Notes under the pieces: generated by a model | What the model saw: the letters and a program-made list of their open reading frames with translations, nothing else | Told to the model about the DNA's origin: nothing | Database searches by the model: none | Program-made: the position numbers and the translations under genes | In this document: positions 1 to 15,000 of the stretch, one piece after another | Position numbering within the stretch: position 1 is the first letter of the stretch | Layout of the letters: each line of letters begins with the position of its first letter | NCBI GenBank assembly: GCA_013396635.1 | Contig: WBMW01000162.1 | Location: 966,903-1,030,902, forward strand | Direction of reading: 5' to 3' | DNA from: Penelope pileata | Lineage: Eukaryota; Chordata; Aves; Galliformes; Cracidae | Length of the DNA stretch: 64,000 nucleotides

Positions 1-87
1 TCCTCTAGCAGTGATGAAGAAGATGGAGCTACTGCGGAAACTGATGAAGAGGAAATAAAAAGAGAAGAGAAGAATGAAGAAGTGATG
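1..87 (+). CDS. ARID4A: ARID4A coding exon, acidic lead-in to ARID (left edge cut)
   Basis: Read in frame 1, this gives an acidic Ser/Glu/Asp segment that begins [10 protein letters not shown] and ends EEVM, followed by the donor GTAAGT at 88. Human ARID4A has a closely similar acidic segment just before the ARID domain. The true exon start is outside the window. Confidence 0.9.
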
Positions 88-3000
88 GTAAGTCTGGACA
101 ATTTCAGTTAATTTCCAAACATAATAGAATAACGTGCATATGTAAGGATATTTCACTTCCCAAAGTTCTACTTTGACTTAACTGACTTATTTCAACGTGT
201 TTTTAGATGTGTTCATCTTCCCTTGCTCCCAGTCCTCTTTATCGGTACTTGTAAGCGGCAGCAGATTTCCTGCTACTGTCCACTACAGAAGTTAGAGACA
301 GATCTCAAAAATAAAGAATTCAAAGCAGAGAAGAGCGACAGAATCTGGGTGAAAGAGAGACACGAACGAGAAATTGATGCTAAGCCAAACAGGAGCCATC
401 CAGTATGATCTAAAAGTGGCTTTGTGTTTTTCTTTTGTATTCCATGTGTAGTTTTTATCACAAAGTAGAGTGTTTCTGAAAATGATGGCTTGATAAAAAG
501 ATAAATTAAGCTACTATGAGGCTGGGAAAGTATTAGCTGACACAAGGTTAAGCTTGTTAAAGCTACTTGCTGCCTGAGGCACTAAAAGCAGTACAGTGCT
601 TACCTTTGTGTGTGAGTCACAGTTAGCATCTTTCTGAACACCAATCTTGCAGATTAAGAATGGTACAATGTGGATGGACTTTGTTTAATACCTCATTGAA
701 ATTTACAGTCAGATTTCTGCAGTGGATTACTTTGAGTGGTTCCTTTTCCACAAAGCCAGCCAGTTTCTTCGTGTCACCAAAAATATACTTAGGATTTTTC
801 CTTTTATTTCTGCTACCTGTTCTTAACATAGATGTCAAATTAGAAATGAAGTTGAAGGGGAGGGGATTGCTTGTGAGATTTGTTTGGGTGGTTTTTTTTT
901 GGTCATTTTCACAATATGCCAGGCGACGTTTGGTTCTTTATATAGAAAAATAAAGTGCAGTTTGTCTTCTGAGGGAGGTCAAATATCGTTTCCCTTTCAC
1001 TTCCCCTGTAGCGTGCGGTTTTGTCACACCGAAAACAGAATGGCTGTTCATACTTGGAGGCTGCCTACAGTGTTGCCACAGCAACATTCTGTTGGCTTGG
1101 AGTGAGCATGCTCCAAAAGAGAGGAAGATTTAGCAGAGGCTTGGCAGCCTGCCAGGGGAGGCTTGCCAGATGCTTTGAAATGGGCTGTCTCTTTCTTTCC
1201 CTTTCATGTAATGTCTGATTTTTTTTTTTTTTTTATATGGAAGAGAATGTAAGTAATGCTGTATAACTGCGGACGCCGTGCGGTGAGAGAGAAAGAAAAC
1301 AAATATTTGGAAGTCAGGCTGCAATGTGTCCAGGCACTGGGCAGATTAGGCAGAAAGGAAATAAAAGCATTTAACATTTGAAAGAATGCAGCTCCTAGGT
1401 AAGGACTCTGTGTTTTAATCTGTAATGTTAGCATGTTTGCTGAGGGGGATTGGAGGTAGATTTCTCAGATTTCTGGTCTGAGAGCTGTCTGGGGGAGCAT
1501 GCAGCCAGGGTAGAGCTTTCCACGTAAAAAGGACAATAAAGATCTATTTTTAGGTGTTAATTTTATGCCTTAATAACAGCGTTCTGGAAAACGGAGTGGA
1601 TGTCTGTGTGTAAATAATGGGCTGGTTGGATAAATGTAAGGCTAAATGTGTGTAGAATGTAAAATCCTTTGGGGTTTTTCCTCTGTTTGCAGTGAAAAGG
1701 ACTGAATAGGCCACATTTTGCAGGGTGTGAACTGTTGCGGTCTGTATCAGTCTGTTTGCATTAATGTTGCCTAAAATTGCAGAATATCAGCACTAAAAAC
1801 TAAGGATTGATATACTGGTTTTCTGGTATCCATTTTTAATAGCATTTTTTGTGGCTTTTGCGTAGAAGTGCTGTGAAAAGTGCTGTGTGTTTGAAACAAA
1901 GAAGGGGGAGGGGGAGCCTGGTGGTTTTAAAAAAAAAAAAAGGCATTCCTGTAAAAGAAATAGGGCTGTTCTTAAGGAATAATCTGAATGTAGAGTAGCG
2001 AAGGAAAGGACTACAGACAGGTAGATGTGTTGGTGTGAAAAGCTGTAGAAGCCATTAATCCCAGGTGACAAGTAGAGATGTAAAAATAAGGTGAGCATCT
2101 TCATGCTGGAGCTGTGTAGCAGAGGAAAGGTTCCGATCTTAGGTTGTCAGAGCAGAGCTGTCATCCTGGCCCATTAGATCAAATTCCTGATTGAACTGTT
2201 ACTGTCTATAATCTTATATTAATTGTGGGCCAAGCTAGATACTGCAGTTAGAGAGCATTTACAGCATTTGTCATAATTTCTTTTTCCCTTAGAAGGACAC
2301 TAATTGCAGGGAGAATTGACTGATACTGCCTTGCCTTTATTTCAGTGCAAATGTGGAAATACATTTTGCATTTACCTTTTGTAGAGTTGCTCATTTAATA
2401 ATCAAGGTCAAAGTAGCTTCTGTCCACCCTCTGCTGGAACATTCTCAGCAGCCCTTTTGTTTTAGAGCTGCAGGTTGTTACATTGCTGGAGGTGGGACAG
2501 AGATTTACAAAATGATCTGTTTTCCTCCACACCCCTCACTCCCATCATCTGAAATGCAAGATAGCTCTGCTGTCAAGGCTTGGCCTGCTGCTGGCCAGCT
2601 GTGATAGGCCTTCCTTAAATCCATCAGACTCAGACCTGCTTAATATGGAATGAGAGTGTAAGGTCAGTCAGCCAGTCTGATTCTGAGAGTGGAAGGGATC
2701 CTGTTTTTCTGCAGGAGGATCTTTTATCATGGTAATGGAGCAGAGACCTGCTGCAGCTCGTGGTGATAGATCCTGCTATTAGCCAGTAGCTGGGTTAAAA
2801 TCTGTGACTTTGTTTTGACAGAATCTGTCTTTCTAATTACACCGCCTTTCATCAAATATTTAGAGTATGGTAGAATTAGTACAAGCAGAATTAGTATTTT
2901 CAGGGTTTGCCTGCTTGTTCTGTGATGTCTTTCATGCTCTGAGGAATGGGAACAGCTTGGTAGTGGTGAGGTGCTAATCCTTCCCATCACTGCTGCCTGA

Positions 3001-6000
3001 CTTGTGTGCTCCAGAGTTGACTGTGAAGGAGGAAGATGTGGAAATTGCTTCTCGTTGCCTTTAACAAGGATTGTGTTACATGGAGTTGCACAGCATGCTC
3101 AGATGGTTGGATTTTTGGCAATAGTTGCAATGCATAATGCATCTCAGGATAACTTGATTCACAGCGCAAGGTTTGAGTAACAGAACAGATGTTGCTTGTA
3201 TCACAAAATAGGAGAAAAATGAGAAGGAGCTGTTGGAAAAATTGCTTATCAAATGAATTTTTTAAAAATCACTCTATTGGTTTGAGTCCAGGTAAGAATT
3301 TGGATATCTCTCTTGGTTGTTATCCAGTTTTCAACATGGCAGAATAAGGGAGAGCTGTGATTTGAGGGTGTGTTTGGCAGTCAGAGTACACTGCAGTTAG
3401 AAGGAAGGAGAAACCTAAACTCCAATATCTCCACACAGAAATAGAAGCTTTTGCAGTATTACCTGGTTTTGTTTTTTTGATAAGAAAAAACATATTATGT
3501 GTACTACTGTATTTGTACTTGAGTTGTTCTGTCAGGGGAGAAATCATCCCTGTTTACTTCCTGGGATGAAGTAATGAAATACTTGCCATTTTACAAGGGA
3601 ACGTGCAGGCAATGTTTGGTCCTCAGTCTCCCTGTTGTAAGGCTTTCTGTTTCAGAAAGAATCAAGATTTCAACGTGCAGTTATTTGAAATGTATTTTCA
3701 GGGCATGTTCTTAATAGGTACATTGACATAGGATCGCAGTAAGAGTAAGGAATTTGGTTTCAGAGCTTGAAATTTGCAAGTTTAAAACTTTATTCTTTTA
3801 GAACATCAAGGTCTGAAAAAGGAGATTTCTGTCTTAGCTGTCGGATTAGTTAGAACACCATCTTTGAAAGATTCCTCCACCTTGTAAAACATGGGCAGAA
3901 AAAAAACCTACCTAGTTAGGCTCCATGTTTCATACCACTGAAAAGCAAATTTTTGCACCTCTGTGTGTGTGTGTGTTCAGGGGAATTTTCTTCCATTCTT
4001 CATTTTGACTGCCACCTGACAGATGTGTGCTACGCAGTGTGCATCCTGTAGGGTTTTCCTATCACAGCAGCAGGCAGAGCTGCTTTACCTTGTTGAGCAG
4101 GGAAAAGAGCAGAAGCATTTTGCAGCGTAGCTGTTCTGCAAATAAGCAAGGGTTTCTGTTCTCGTGACTGGCATCATCACAGATTTCATTAGCACTAAGT
4201 TCATTAAAGAAGGATGAGTATATGAGATGATCCATGATGTGTTTTAGGAGTCTTGAGATTCTTCCAAATGATCAGCAGTCATCTGTTAATTAAAATACTT
4301 ACATTCTGCTTCAGAGTAGTTCTTGATTCCCACGTAGTCTTTTCTCTTAAGTGACTTTGAGATCAAACATTCCCTGCATCGTCCATTTCTGTTGCAGCCT
4401 CTGTGTGTTTAGGGTTGTATAGAAGAAGCTAAACACAGGAACACCGTAACTTCAAAGTTAATGAAGTCTGGTATTCAGAAACAAGTGGTCTACGTGTTAC
4501 AAAACAAAACCTCAACAGCTGTAATTAAATGGCTGTAATATGTAATATATACAACAGCTTTTGAAAAATAGCTAATTTATCTAATGATCCTTCCCATTTG
4601 TAGGAGTTCTGGCTGCTGTGAAGTGTGCCCTGCATCATAGCATGCACAAATGTTTAGAAAGAACTTGCTCACAATTTTGTGCTGACAGGCGAGGTTGCTG
4701 AGCGGGGTGCAGCTCCAGAGGGGCTTTTCCTGAGGGTGGTTGGAGTGGTGGTTCTTGCTTTAAGACTTCTTATCTTCTTGTGTTGCAAAGTTGTTAACTT
4801 GTTGCAATCAGTTGAATTCTTTTCATTTCCTTAATTAGCATTCAAATTCAGCATCAAAAAGCAACCATGTGAGTGAGGAAAGCGTGCTTAAGTACTCTGA
4901 AGCAGCAGAATGACATTAATTGTGACAGCTTGTCCTGTGTGTAGTACTGATCTAGTGCCAGATCTGGAGGTTGGTGGCCCTGCCTGCAGCAATGGGGTTG
5001 GAACTTGATGACCCTTGGGGTCCCTTCCAACCCAGGCCATGCTGTAATTCTATGGTTGTACACTATTCTGACCCTGGATCATGTGCACATTGTTCTTCCT
5101 CTTGGATTGCATTTCTTTCAGGTAAGAGTTGATTGTATTGTTAGTTTGTTAATCACATCAAAGAAAGATCTGTCCCTGGTACCTTGGCTCAGTACTGACT
5201 GAGTATATGACGTGTGTGCTGTAAGCACCGTCATTGTTCCTCTGTGCTCCCACTAAGTTCTGTAGGTTAGCGTCCATGGAAGCATTCACATCTTGCTGTA
5301 GAGTAAATGAGTTAGAGGGAAGACTCATGGTAAATACAGGGGCTGGAAAGCAAATGAAGCAAAGCCAGTTATCATGGAATCATCAAGGTTGGAAAAGACC
5401 TCCAAGATCATCCAGTCCAACTGTCCACCTACCACCAAGATTCCCCACTAACCACATCCCTCAGTTCCACATCCAGACGTACAGTGAACACCCCCAGGGA
5501 CGGTGACTCCCCCACTCCCTGGGCAGCTGTGCCAGTGCCTGACCACTCTTTGGGAGAAGCAGTTTTCCCTAATAGCCAACCTGACCCTCCCTTGTCTCAA
5601 CTTGAGGCCATCACCTCTCATCCTGTCGCTGGCTACCCAGGAGAAGTGCTCGACAAGTCCACAGGTTTTATGTTGTGCTTGTTTTGGAGAACAACAGCCA
5701 GCAAATAATTTTTGCAAAATACTTAAAGGGTGCTGTTAGTATTACTTGGAAGGTAATATGAAATGGAATTGGGAGATCAGCAATCTTGTGTTCATTGCTG
5801 CTCTCAGTTCTCACTGTTTAGAACACTCTCCAGCTGCTGGGACCTGCTGGTTAGAGAGGAGGGGCAAAATCTCAGACACACCAAAATATGGCTTTCTGAT
5901 TATAAGCAAAAAAAAAAGGGCATTCTGGCAAATTTTTTTTGGAAAATGAAATTCATTGCCTCTCCCTCAAACAAAACAAATTTTCTCATGTTGCATCTAG

Positions 6001-9000
6001 TTATGAATGTTTGATGAACAAAAACAGGTCTTGATTTTGAACTTAGAAATTTCACATTGTTTTGCTTCTCATTTGAACTTGCCTTTGGGTGCTGTCTCCC
6101 CTTTTTCTGCAACATCTTTATGGGGAAAATGAAATGGAGAGACAGAACTCTTCTAAGAAAACTGGATTTGAAGAATTGTCACTATGATTTTGCATATACC
6201 CAATCTAGAAAACGGGGATAGGTGGTGTCTGGATGTAGAAGTGAGTTCTGGAGGGTAGCAGTGTTGTCCCTTTGGCTGGAAGGATGTCCTGGGGGTTTTA
6301 GCAATCCCTCCACTCCCTGATGATGATGGCAGGTTGTGGTGTCTGTTTCATCTGCCTTAAAGTCTCGATAATAATATATATGAAGGATTCATCTTTCTGA
6401 TTTTTTTTTAAATATAAAACTTTGGCCAGCAGCAATGGGAATAGCCAGTCAGGTCACATTCAGGTCACCTCTCAGGAGGAGCTGGTGTCTTCCTGGTGTG
6501 GGTGCCAGGCACAACGCAGGCTCTCCTTGGTGAGGGTTGCCAGCAGTGGGTACCGTGTTCAGGATCTCACACAGGTGAACAAATATTCCAATCAGGCTTC
6601 CTGTCCCAGTTTCTGTAAGTATGTTAAAGCTTTTCATCTTTCCTTTTTGCTTTTCTTCAGGGGTCAGTGAAATGGTTAACATTCTGTCTGCAGAAGTGCT
6701 CCTTCTATCCTACATTGCTGCTGCTCTGACGTACAGTTCTGGTTTGGCATTATGCCCACGGAAAAGAACTGGTTCGAGCTCAACTATTCAGAGATATTTC
6801 TGTGTGTTTAGTGTTATTTAGACAGATTGGGTTGATATGGTGAGGGTCATATTGCCTTTAATCAGTCAGCATTACAGGAGATGTCGGAAAATTCTCGAGC
6901 ATGAAGTTGGTTCGTGATTTCGCTTGTTAAGAGAGAAAAAGCTGTGGTTTCTATAGCAATAATTCATTTGTTAACCTGAAAGGACATAATTCTATAGATA
7001 ACTGCTTCTCTTTATAGAATCCTTGTAATATACAACATGAGCAAATGTTGTGATTTCTCATTTAATTTTCACCAATTATTTCCCAAGAAAAAAACCCAGG
7101 AAAATAAGAAACAGATACCATTTCTGCCTGATTGGAGGTGATCCCTGTTGGGCTTTGAAGCTTAGAACTCACTGAAGCAGACAGGGCTGAAATTTATACT
7201 GATGGTTGGCAGATTGCTTTCTGGTTAACACGGCAGCAGCATACACATTTACATTTCTCTGCCTGTCTTCCTGCCTTGAAGCTTCAAGTGTATAGAACAC
7301 AGAGAAGGCTGAAATTGAAATTACTGTTCTGCTTTCCTTCTGGAACTGCGTGTGACTTTTCTGTTGTTTTTAATAATGGTAAGATTTTTCGACACGTAGT
7401 GTACGTCTTTCTCTCAAGACAGCTGCAGGCTTCCTTGTGCAAACTGCCTTACCAGCAATCCTGTGATTGCCAGCCTGGCAGGAAGAATGTGGCATGCATA
7501 AAGCATTGCAGGGAGAAGGTTCTGTTGGTCTCTACTAGAATCTCAGAATTGTACTATGTTTATTTAGATACGTAATAATTAATTTCCTCTTGTCTCCCTC
7601 CTACCCTCCCCCAAATTCACTTTGTTTTCATGGTTTCTTCCTTAAAAGAAGAAAATCTTTATTTCACAACGTGGACTACTTACCCTACAGTTCATAAGTG
7701 TTTGTCTCTTTAGAATTTAACTTTTAAAGATAAGATTAAGGAATTTATAATACTAAATTATGGAAAATACGTGTTTGGGGAATTGTGGAAGTGACTCTGA
7801 GAGCGTTCCCAAATGTGAGCTGAAACCAAGCACCGGAGCTTCATCACGAAAGGAATTATGTCTTGAGCATCACAAGTAGGAACCATTGGGGAAGAATTGT
7901 TCTCCAGCCTTAGCTGTAGTTGGGGTAAGGAAGATCAGGCAAAAAAACCACAGGGGCACTGGTGTGTTTGTTAACTGCTTCAGCCCTGTAGATAACAGAC
8001 CTTGTCTGTATTAGAATGACACTGTATATATTATTTTTGTTTTGAGGATCACGCCTAATGCCCTTCCTGTCACGGACTGAGGATTTCTCTGACCTGCATT
8101 TTCTTTTCTCCTCTCAAGGTCCCCACTTTAATCTCCTGAGGAGATTTGGTCTTTTGGACAGTTCGCTCTTTTAGGGGTGTAGGGCCAAGTGGAAAGTGGT
8201 TTGGGTTTAGTTTTTGCTATTCCACTTCTGTACGAATGAATTGTTACTTTGCATAATTTGTTTTCACTGTGACTGCCTTTGTTTTCACAGCCTGAGGAAG
8301 AGCTTGATCCTGAAGAGAGGGACAACTTCCTCCAACAGCTTTATAAGTTTATGGAAGACAGAGGTAACGCATAATTAATTTTTTTTTTAATTTTCAGTCC
8401 TTTTTTTTAATGGCTTTCAAAATTTTCTTTTAAGTATAGTGGATGTTATTATGAGCATACTTTCATGTCAGTGAACAAGGATAACAGTCTGGCTAAGGAA
8501 AAACGCTTCTACCCATTTTCACGTGGCAGATCTGCTGCAAATATTTTGAAGCATAGTGCACAAAGAAAACTTAAATCCTCCCTGAGGTGTTTTGGTTTTG
8601 TTTTGCTTTTACAAAACCTTTTTTTTGTGTTAACAATTGCAGTTAAATAAGCTCTTGGTTGATTTCTTGCAACAGCCGTGGCTGGAAACTGTACTGCTGT
8701 TAATCTCAGGCTGGAACCTGAGGAGGCTGTTCATGGATGATGAAATTCAGCCAGCAGATAGTGGGAGATGTGCCATCTTCAGCTCCTTGCAGAACTGTCT
8801 TAATCATGCACAGATGTAGCAGTGATACTCACCTGAAGAAGCAACACTCTGCTTTGTCCAGTAGCTTGAACAAGAACATAGGATATTTAAAATGTTTTTC
8901 TTTACAGTATTAGGTGAGACTGTAATAAATGGGAACAGTTGATGTCGTGAAGGTAAGGCATCCATTGGAAATACATGGGCAGTGTATGGATAGAGAGCAG

Positions 9001-12000
9001 GGTGTGCCTGCTGACTTTAGGGAGCTGTTGCATAATTTGCAGTTGTGATGAGACCGATGCTAAAATGAAGTGTGGTGTCAGAATATTTTTTGTTTATTTC
9101 CTTTTAATGTTAAAAATAAAAAAATAAACATCTTGGGTATTGAAGTGAAAATAAATGAAAAAATCAGCTTAAAGATGTTCTGGATCCCTATTAAGGAGGG
9201 ATGTTCTAGACCACTGAATCACAGAAGAACAGTTCCAAGTCTGTTCCGTATTGCCAGTGCTTATCACAGGCTTAGGAGCAGCTCGTGTTGTGGCACAGAG
9301 TGCTGCAGTACAGCCAATATCATTTTGAGACCATCTGTGTAGAAGCAGTGCTTCTACAGAGAACCTGCCTTGGAGGAATAAGAGGCTATGTTGGGGAAAA
9401 ATTTTAAAAAAACTACATTGCTGGAATAATCCAGATTTTTCATTTTTTCTAGTTGCCTAGTTCTTCCCCCTTCTCTGTTTTCTTCCTTCCCTATTCCCTT
9501 TCTTAAGCATTCTTACAAACCTGCTACAAACCAAGTGGAGAGATGACATCAGTGACTTGCAGATGAGAAAGCAAAAAGTGTTTGTGCACTTAATTTGAAG
9601 ACCCAGTCCAGAAACTGTTCTTTAAGCTCATATATTGACTGAGCAATGTGCAGGACTTTTCAGGACCAGGTCTTTCTCCCTGCCCATCTATATTTGTATT
9701 TTATATTTTCCTCTGCCCTTAAAACAGTATTTCTGTTCCCACCAGATTTGTTCTACATTAAGTTCTCACACTATGAATGCTTTGATTCATATAATCATGA
9801 CAATGCCCCCAAATATTTCCAAATACAATTGCATGAAGACGAAGGAGGGTGACGAGCAGCGGGGAAGAGGTTTGATATTCCTCCATGCTGGGAGGGATGC
9901 TGTCTGCATATGCAGCCACTTGCCTGAAGTCACTTCTGGTTTCTCCTTTTGAAATTAATTATTGTTCTTTATATCATTGCCACTCATCTGAGTCACATTC
10001 TTTCTTTTTCCCAGAGCTGTCCCAAATATTCATCTCCTATGAGGACTTTGTGCCGTTTCACGCTCTGGCTGTTTCTCTGCGTATCTTTTCGTAATTCAAC
10101 ATTTCTGCCTCTTTCCCATTCCTTTCAGACCACAGTGCTTTGAGTTAATCTCTTCACACGTTGCTGTATTCCAGCATTCATCAGACACTCTTGCTGCAAT
10201 TGTGGCTGCACCCCACCTAAAGAGGGGAACAGTGGGATGCAACCAGTTGGATAGGGATTATTGCACAAATCTGAAAAGGAGGTCAGGAAATCATAGTTAT
10301 CAGGCAGCTGCTGACAGCATGCTGATAAACCACCCAGAAATATGTGATGTATTCAAAAGAAGGTGAAGCCTTCGTTATTGGTGGGAAACTATTGACTTGT
10401 GACATATCCTAGAGGTATTAAATAGAGATGTTAATATGCAGAAGGCTGTTTGTTATTAATCGTGTGCACTAAGTGAATGGAAGAAGCAATTTGCTGTTCT
10501 GTGTGATAATATTTTGCTTCTGTTTTTGTTTTACTTAGGTACTCCTATCAATAAACCACCTGTTCTGGGCTACAAGGACCTTAATCTCTTCAAACTTTTT
10601 AGACTGGTATATCAGCAGGGTGGGTGTGACAATGTAAGTGTCGAGTGTTTCCTGAACTAAACATGTCTCCTGGTTCTTAAAGGTTGTGACTTGTGTCTGT
10701 ATTGAGTGTCACTCCTTAATGATCTTGGGTAACCGAACATGAAAATTTACTTTTTTTTCTTTTTCCCTTAAAGATTGAGAGCGGTGCTGTATGGAAGCAA
10801 ATTTATATGGACCTTGGCATTCCTATTTTGAACTCGGCTGCTTCGTACAATGTAAAAACTGCTTATAGAAAGTAAGTTCTCTTATTGTATCATGGTGAAA
10901 ACATGAATCCTGTTTTTTTTAATACAGTGTACAACCTTCAAGCAGTTTTTGATAGTTTAATGAAATAGTAGTTGACATTCTTCAGTTAATGAGCAGTTTT
11001 GAACATTTTCCAGTGCCAAGGACTGAAATGATAGAGGAAAGGAGGAGTGCTTAGGACTGCATTAGAATTCTGCTCTTTTTTTTTTTTTTTCCCTCCAACA
11101 AACATTTATTTTCAGCATGTGATGGTGCCATTGCAGGGTACAACAATGGAAGTTATTTAAAAAAAAGCTTTGGCAAATACAGCTTTGCAATTTATGGCTG
11201 TTAATCTCAGTTGCATGCTTGTTGAAATCTGTAGATGCTGCCTGCATTGAGCAGATTTTTATACCAGTTGCCTTAACTTCCTCACTAGTATTGATAGAGC
11301 AGGATATATTTCAAACTACATATTTAACTAACTGTCATCTTTGTTTGGAGTCTGTAGAGTAATTTATATTGCTATGGTGGGTGTGACAGTATTGCATAGT
11401 AAAACTGCCACTACAATAAAAAATGCATAAAACTTTTTATTCCAACTCCTGGTTTTGAGTTGTGTTTGTACGTTTGAAATGGAAACCTTTTAGGAGTTAC
11501 ATTTTTCAGTCTCGTTTTCTAAATAAAGATTGTTTTTATTGTTTATTCTCTTGAAAGTTTGAATGAGAAACAATTGGGCTTTTTGAGTAAAAGGGAAGAA
11601 TGAGCTTCTCTTGACTCGAACCTAAGGAAATTTGGCTGATTGAATAGGGATGAATAATGACTTAACTCGTGTTAGTGTTGATGAAGATGAAAATATTCAC
11701 ACTTTCTCCAATGGGATTTGAACTGGGCACATATTTAAGGTCTGTATTTTACAGAGGAGAGTATGTATCATTAAAAAAACAAATATGTGCTAGGTTGCAG
11801 TTACCGTGGAAGTAATTGTTGTATGGAGAGATGGTAGTATATTGTGATTTGCATATCTGTCCTCTGGGGGATATGCTAGTTCATGTTTCCCTCACCTGTA
11901 ACTGGATTAGAGTGTGTACACAGGCAGGTAAGAGAGAACAAGCTGATGCATGACAATTTGTTGCCATGTGGTAACTTGTTTGTATTGCCCATATTCTAAT

Positions 12001-15000
12001 ACTGGGCTGATCTTAGCTGTTGCTGTGTGTTTGCAGAACAGTGTACATGTTCTTAGGCTTTACTGTCATGAGCTCTTATTTTTATAGAGATGAAGTTAAA
12101 TTTGTGGGAAGCACCTGTGTGTACATGCAGTTTTCTTTTTCACGGCTTAACTTGTGTGCAGAATTGCTGTATTTCAAAACCTCCTCTTATTTTCTTTCTT
12201 TGCTTGTTTTTGTGATTTTTTTTGAAGTTGTTGTTTTTCCCTATGAGCAGAAAAACAGGTTTTTTGCACTTCAATAAATAAAAGGTGAAATGTAAATCAA
12301 ACGTTATTTGTTACCTGTAGGTATCTTTATGGTTTTGAAGAGTACTGCCGTTCTGCAAACATTCAGTTTAGGACCATTCATCACAATGAACCAAAAGTGG
12401 TAGAAGACGTACAGAAACACGAGGAACCAATGGAGGAAAGTGTGAAAGAGGAGCAAAAAATGCCCCCAACGGAAGTAAAAAAAGAAACAGAGGAAAATTA
12501 TTCCAGCAGTGAGAGTGAAAAAGAAGAAATAGAACTAAGATCTCCAAGGGTAAGTAGTTCCAATTGATTTCTATTTAGTACTTAACAAAACCCCTTTGTA
12601 TACTGAACAGCTCACATAATGAGTTTTCCCTTGTGGAGCAACTGTAGATTTGAATGAGCACGCTTGTAGGACAGCATTCAGTGAACGAAGAGGTGGTGTT
12701 CAGTCGTTAATTACATTTTGATTGTTTCCTCACATTCTAAACCATTTGCTAAGGCTGTGTTGGTTGTCAGTCGTGTTTCTGTTCAGCAGTGGTTTGCGAG
12801 CTACTGAGTGCTGTGTGTCAACAGAACAGCAAAAGCCAGCAGGAAAGTCCTGGTGTGGGTGAGAATTGCTGCATGCACATGGAATCTGGAGCTTTGCATC
12901 AAGAAGCAGGGATGTCAAGGGACTGCTGAAGCCTTAGGAATCAAAACCCATTTTTTTGAGTTAATTTTTATCACAAAATCTCTTATTAAAAGAAACCCTG
13001 CAATTTCAGAGTAATTCAGAGTACAAAAGGAGAGAGAAAACATTTCATTTTCATTTTCCTCTGTCTTTGAATGCTGTGGAGGTAAGGGTTGCATTAGAAA
13101 TTGCACAGATAAGATGGTGGATACTGAACCTGATGGAGAATACAAAAATACTTTTAAGATGTTTGAATGTGACTGAATTAGTGCATTGTGGTACTGCTGT
13201 TGATTCTTTGAAAAAGTCATTGTGTGTTCCTTAAAAGAGCAATACAGCTGAAGGACAAGGAAACACAATGTTTTAAATTATTCAAATTGTAAGAATCTGG
13301 GTCAACTAAAATGTAATTCTACTGAAGTACTTCATGTAAACCAACATTTCAGACCAGAGTATGGCCTTCAAATCAGTAGTTGAAAGACATAGTGTAAACC
13401 TAAGTTTACAGTTGCATTATGTATTTCTATCTAAAGTGATTTCTTCAAACAAGCTATGAAGGAATTCCTGGCATTACAGTAGCTTTACTGTTTGTTTTAC
13501 CTTGATAGAGTTTTCGGAGAAAACTAGTTCTTGAGATGACGCAGTCAAAAATTTATTTTTGATCGTTTGTTGTTTGTGTTGTGAATCATTAAATATTACT
13601 TGATCATGTGTTTTATTACTTTATTAATCCAGTCACTAGCTATCTGTTTATGAATGGTTATTGTTTCAAAGTATTTACCATCTTACTTCTGCAAATGTTT
13701 ATTAGTGTCTTCATTACTGTTGTCTATGGATAGCCTCCAGATAATTACTTGCATTCATAATGTATTTTGAATATTCTGGTTATTGTGCAATGGCCCTATT
13801 AAAGATACTTGCTGTAGTAACATGGCAAACTTGTATTAGACCCCCAAGAAGCAGTCAGAGAAAGTCCCAGACAGCAGTTGTCCTGCTACTCAAAATATCT
13901 TTTAAAATAATTCAATATTTCTAAAGCTGACAGATTTGTTGTGTGAAACCAACTGGTAGCTGTCAGGACTGAAGATGCTAAAAGGAAGCTGCCTTGCCTC
14001 AGCCCTACACAAGCACTTTAATACTGCTGCTGTTCTTGCATAAGGAAGAATTCAGCCCTTTCTGTCAGGGACAGCAGACCTTACAAGTGTCCTGAAATTC
14101 TCCCAGGAGTCGATCAGAAGCTCATCTTCTTTATTCCCAGTCAGGCAAAATGGTTTTATTTTGCTTTTTTCCTTGACAACAAAACTGCATAAGCTAATAT
14201 ATTAAGATTTTAGATGGATTTCCTTTTTGGTGTTACCTCCAGCCTTTATTTTGTACAGGAGTAGTATATTTGGAGAGGCCATACTGAGAACAAGTGACAG
14301 TAGATTTTAAACAGATTTTATTTTTGTTCTAGGGACGAAGACGGCTTGCCCGGGATGCGACCCCTGCTAAAAAAGATAGTGAAGAGGATAAAACACAAGA
14401 CAAATTAAAAGACAGTAACAAGGAAAACAAAGATATAGAGGAAACACTTGAGAATGCAGAAAAGAAAGAAAACGAAACTCCACTAGGGAGAAAAAGTACA
14501 CCAAAGCAAAAAGAGAAAAAAGTGAAAAAACAGGAGGAGTCTGATAAGGAGTCAGATGAAGAGGAAGAGAGGCAGAGGGAAAGGTAAGTGTTAATTTGTA
14601 TCACCTTCTTAGCAGTGTATCTGTGTCATTGGAGCTTGCTCCAAGCAAGAATATCCGCAGAACTGGAGATCTGACCAGTTTCTGAAGTGTGGAAATTGAA
14701 ATTTGCTCAGTGAGATAGGAAAATGGAAAATAAAGAACCTCGTAGAGCTTGTTATACTTCAAGGAACTATATTTTTCTGGTAGATGTGAGGCAGTACTTT
14801 TCACTTCCATCTTCTTGAAGGTCCTGCCAAGGTTTTCTTGGTGTTTATCACGCTAGTATATAGACACCAAGTAGAACAGGCTGCTCTAGTGATGGGGAGC
14901 AACTGGGTGGTTAAAATGGAGAGGAAACCCTCTTCTCCCGTGCTTAATGACGGCTGGTGAGCCTACAACTCACTTGTTTTCATTGTTTCTTAAATGTGCT

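Larger units (their letters stand above)
88..8290 (+). other. ARID4A: ARID4A intron of 8.2 kb
   Basis: This is the largest intron of ARID4A in the window, running from GTAAGT to TTTTCACAG. It holds two CR1 fragments (near 4,960 and 5,371), a short GT repeat at 3,962-3,975 and A/T homopolymer runs. The open frames here are short, lack coding character and have no splice partners, so I see no further gene. Confidence 0.8.
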
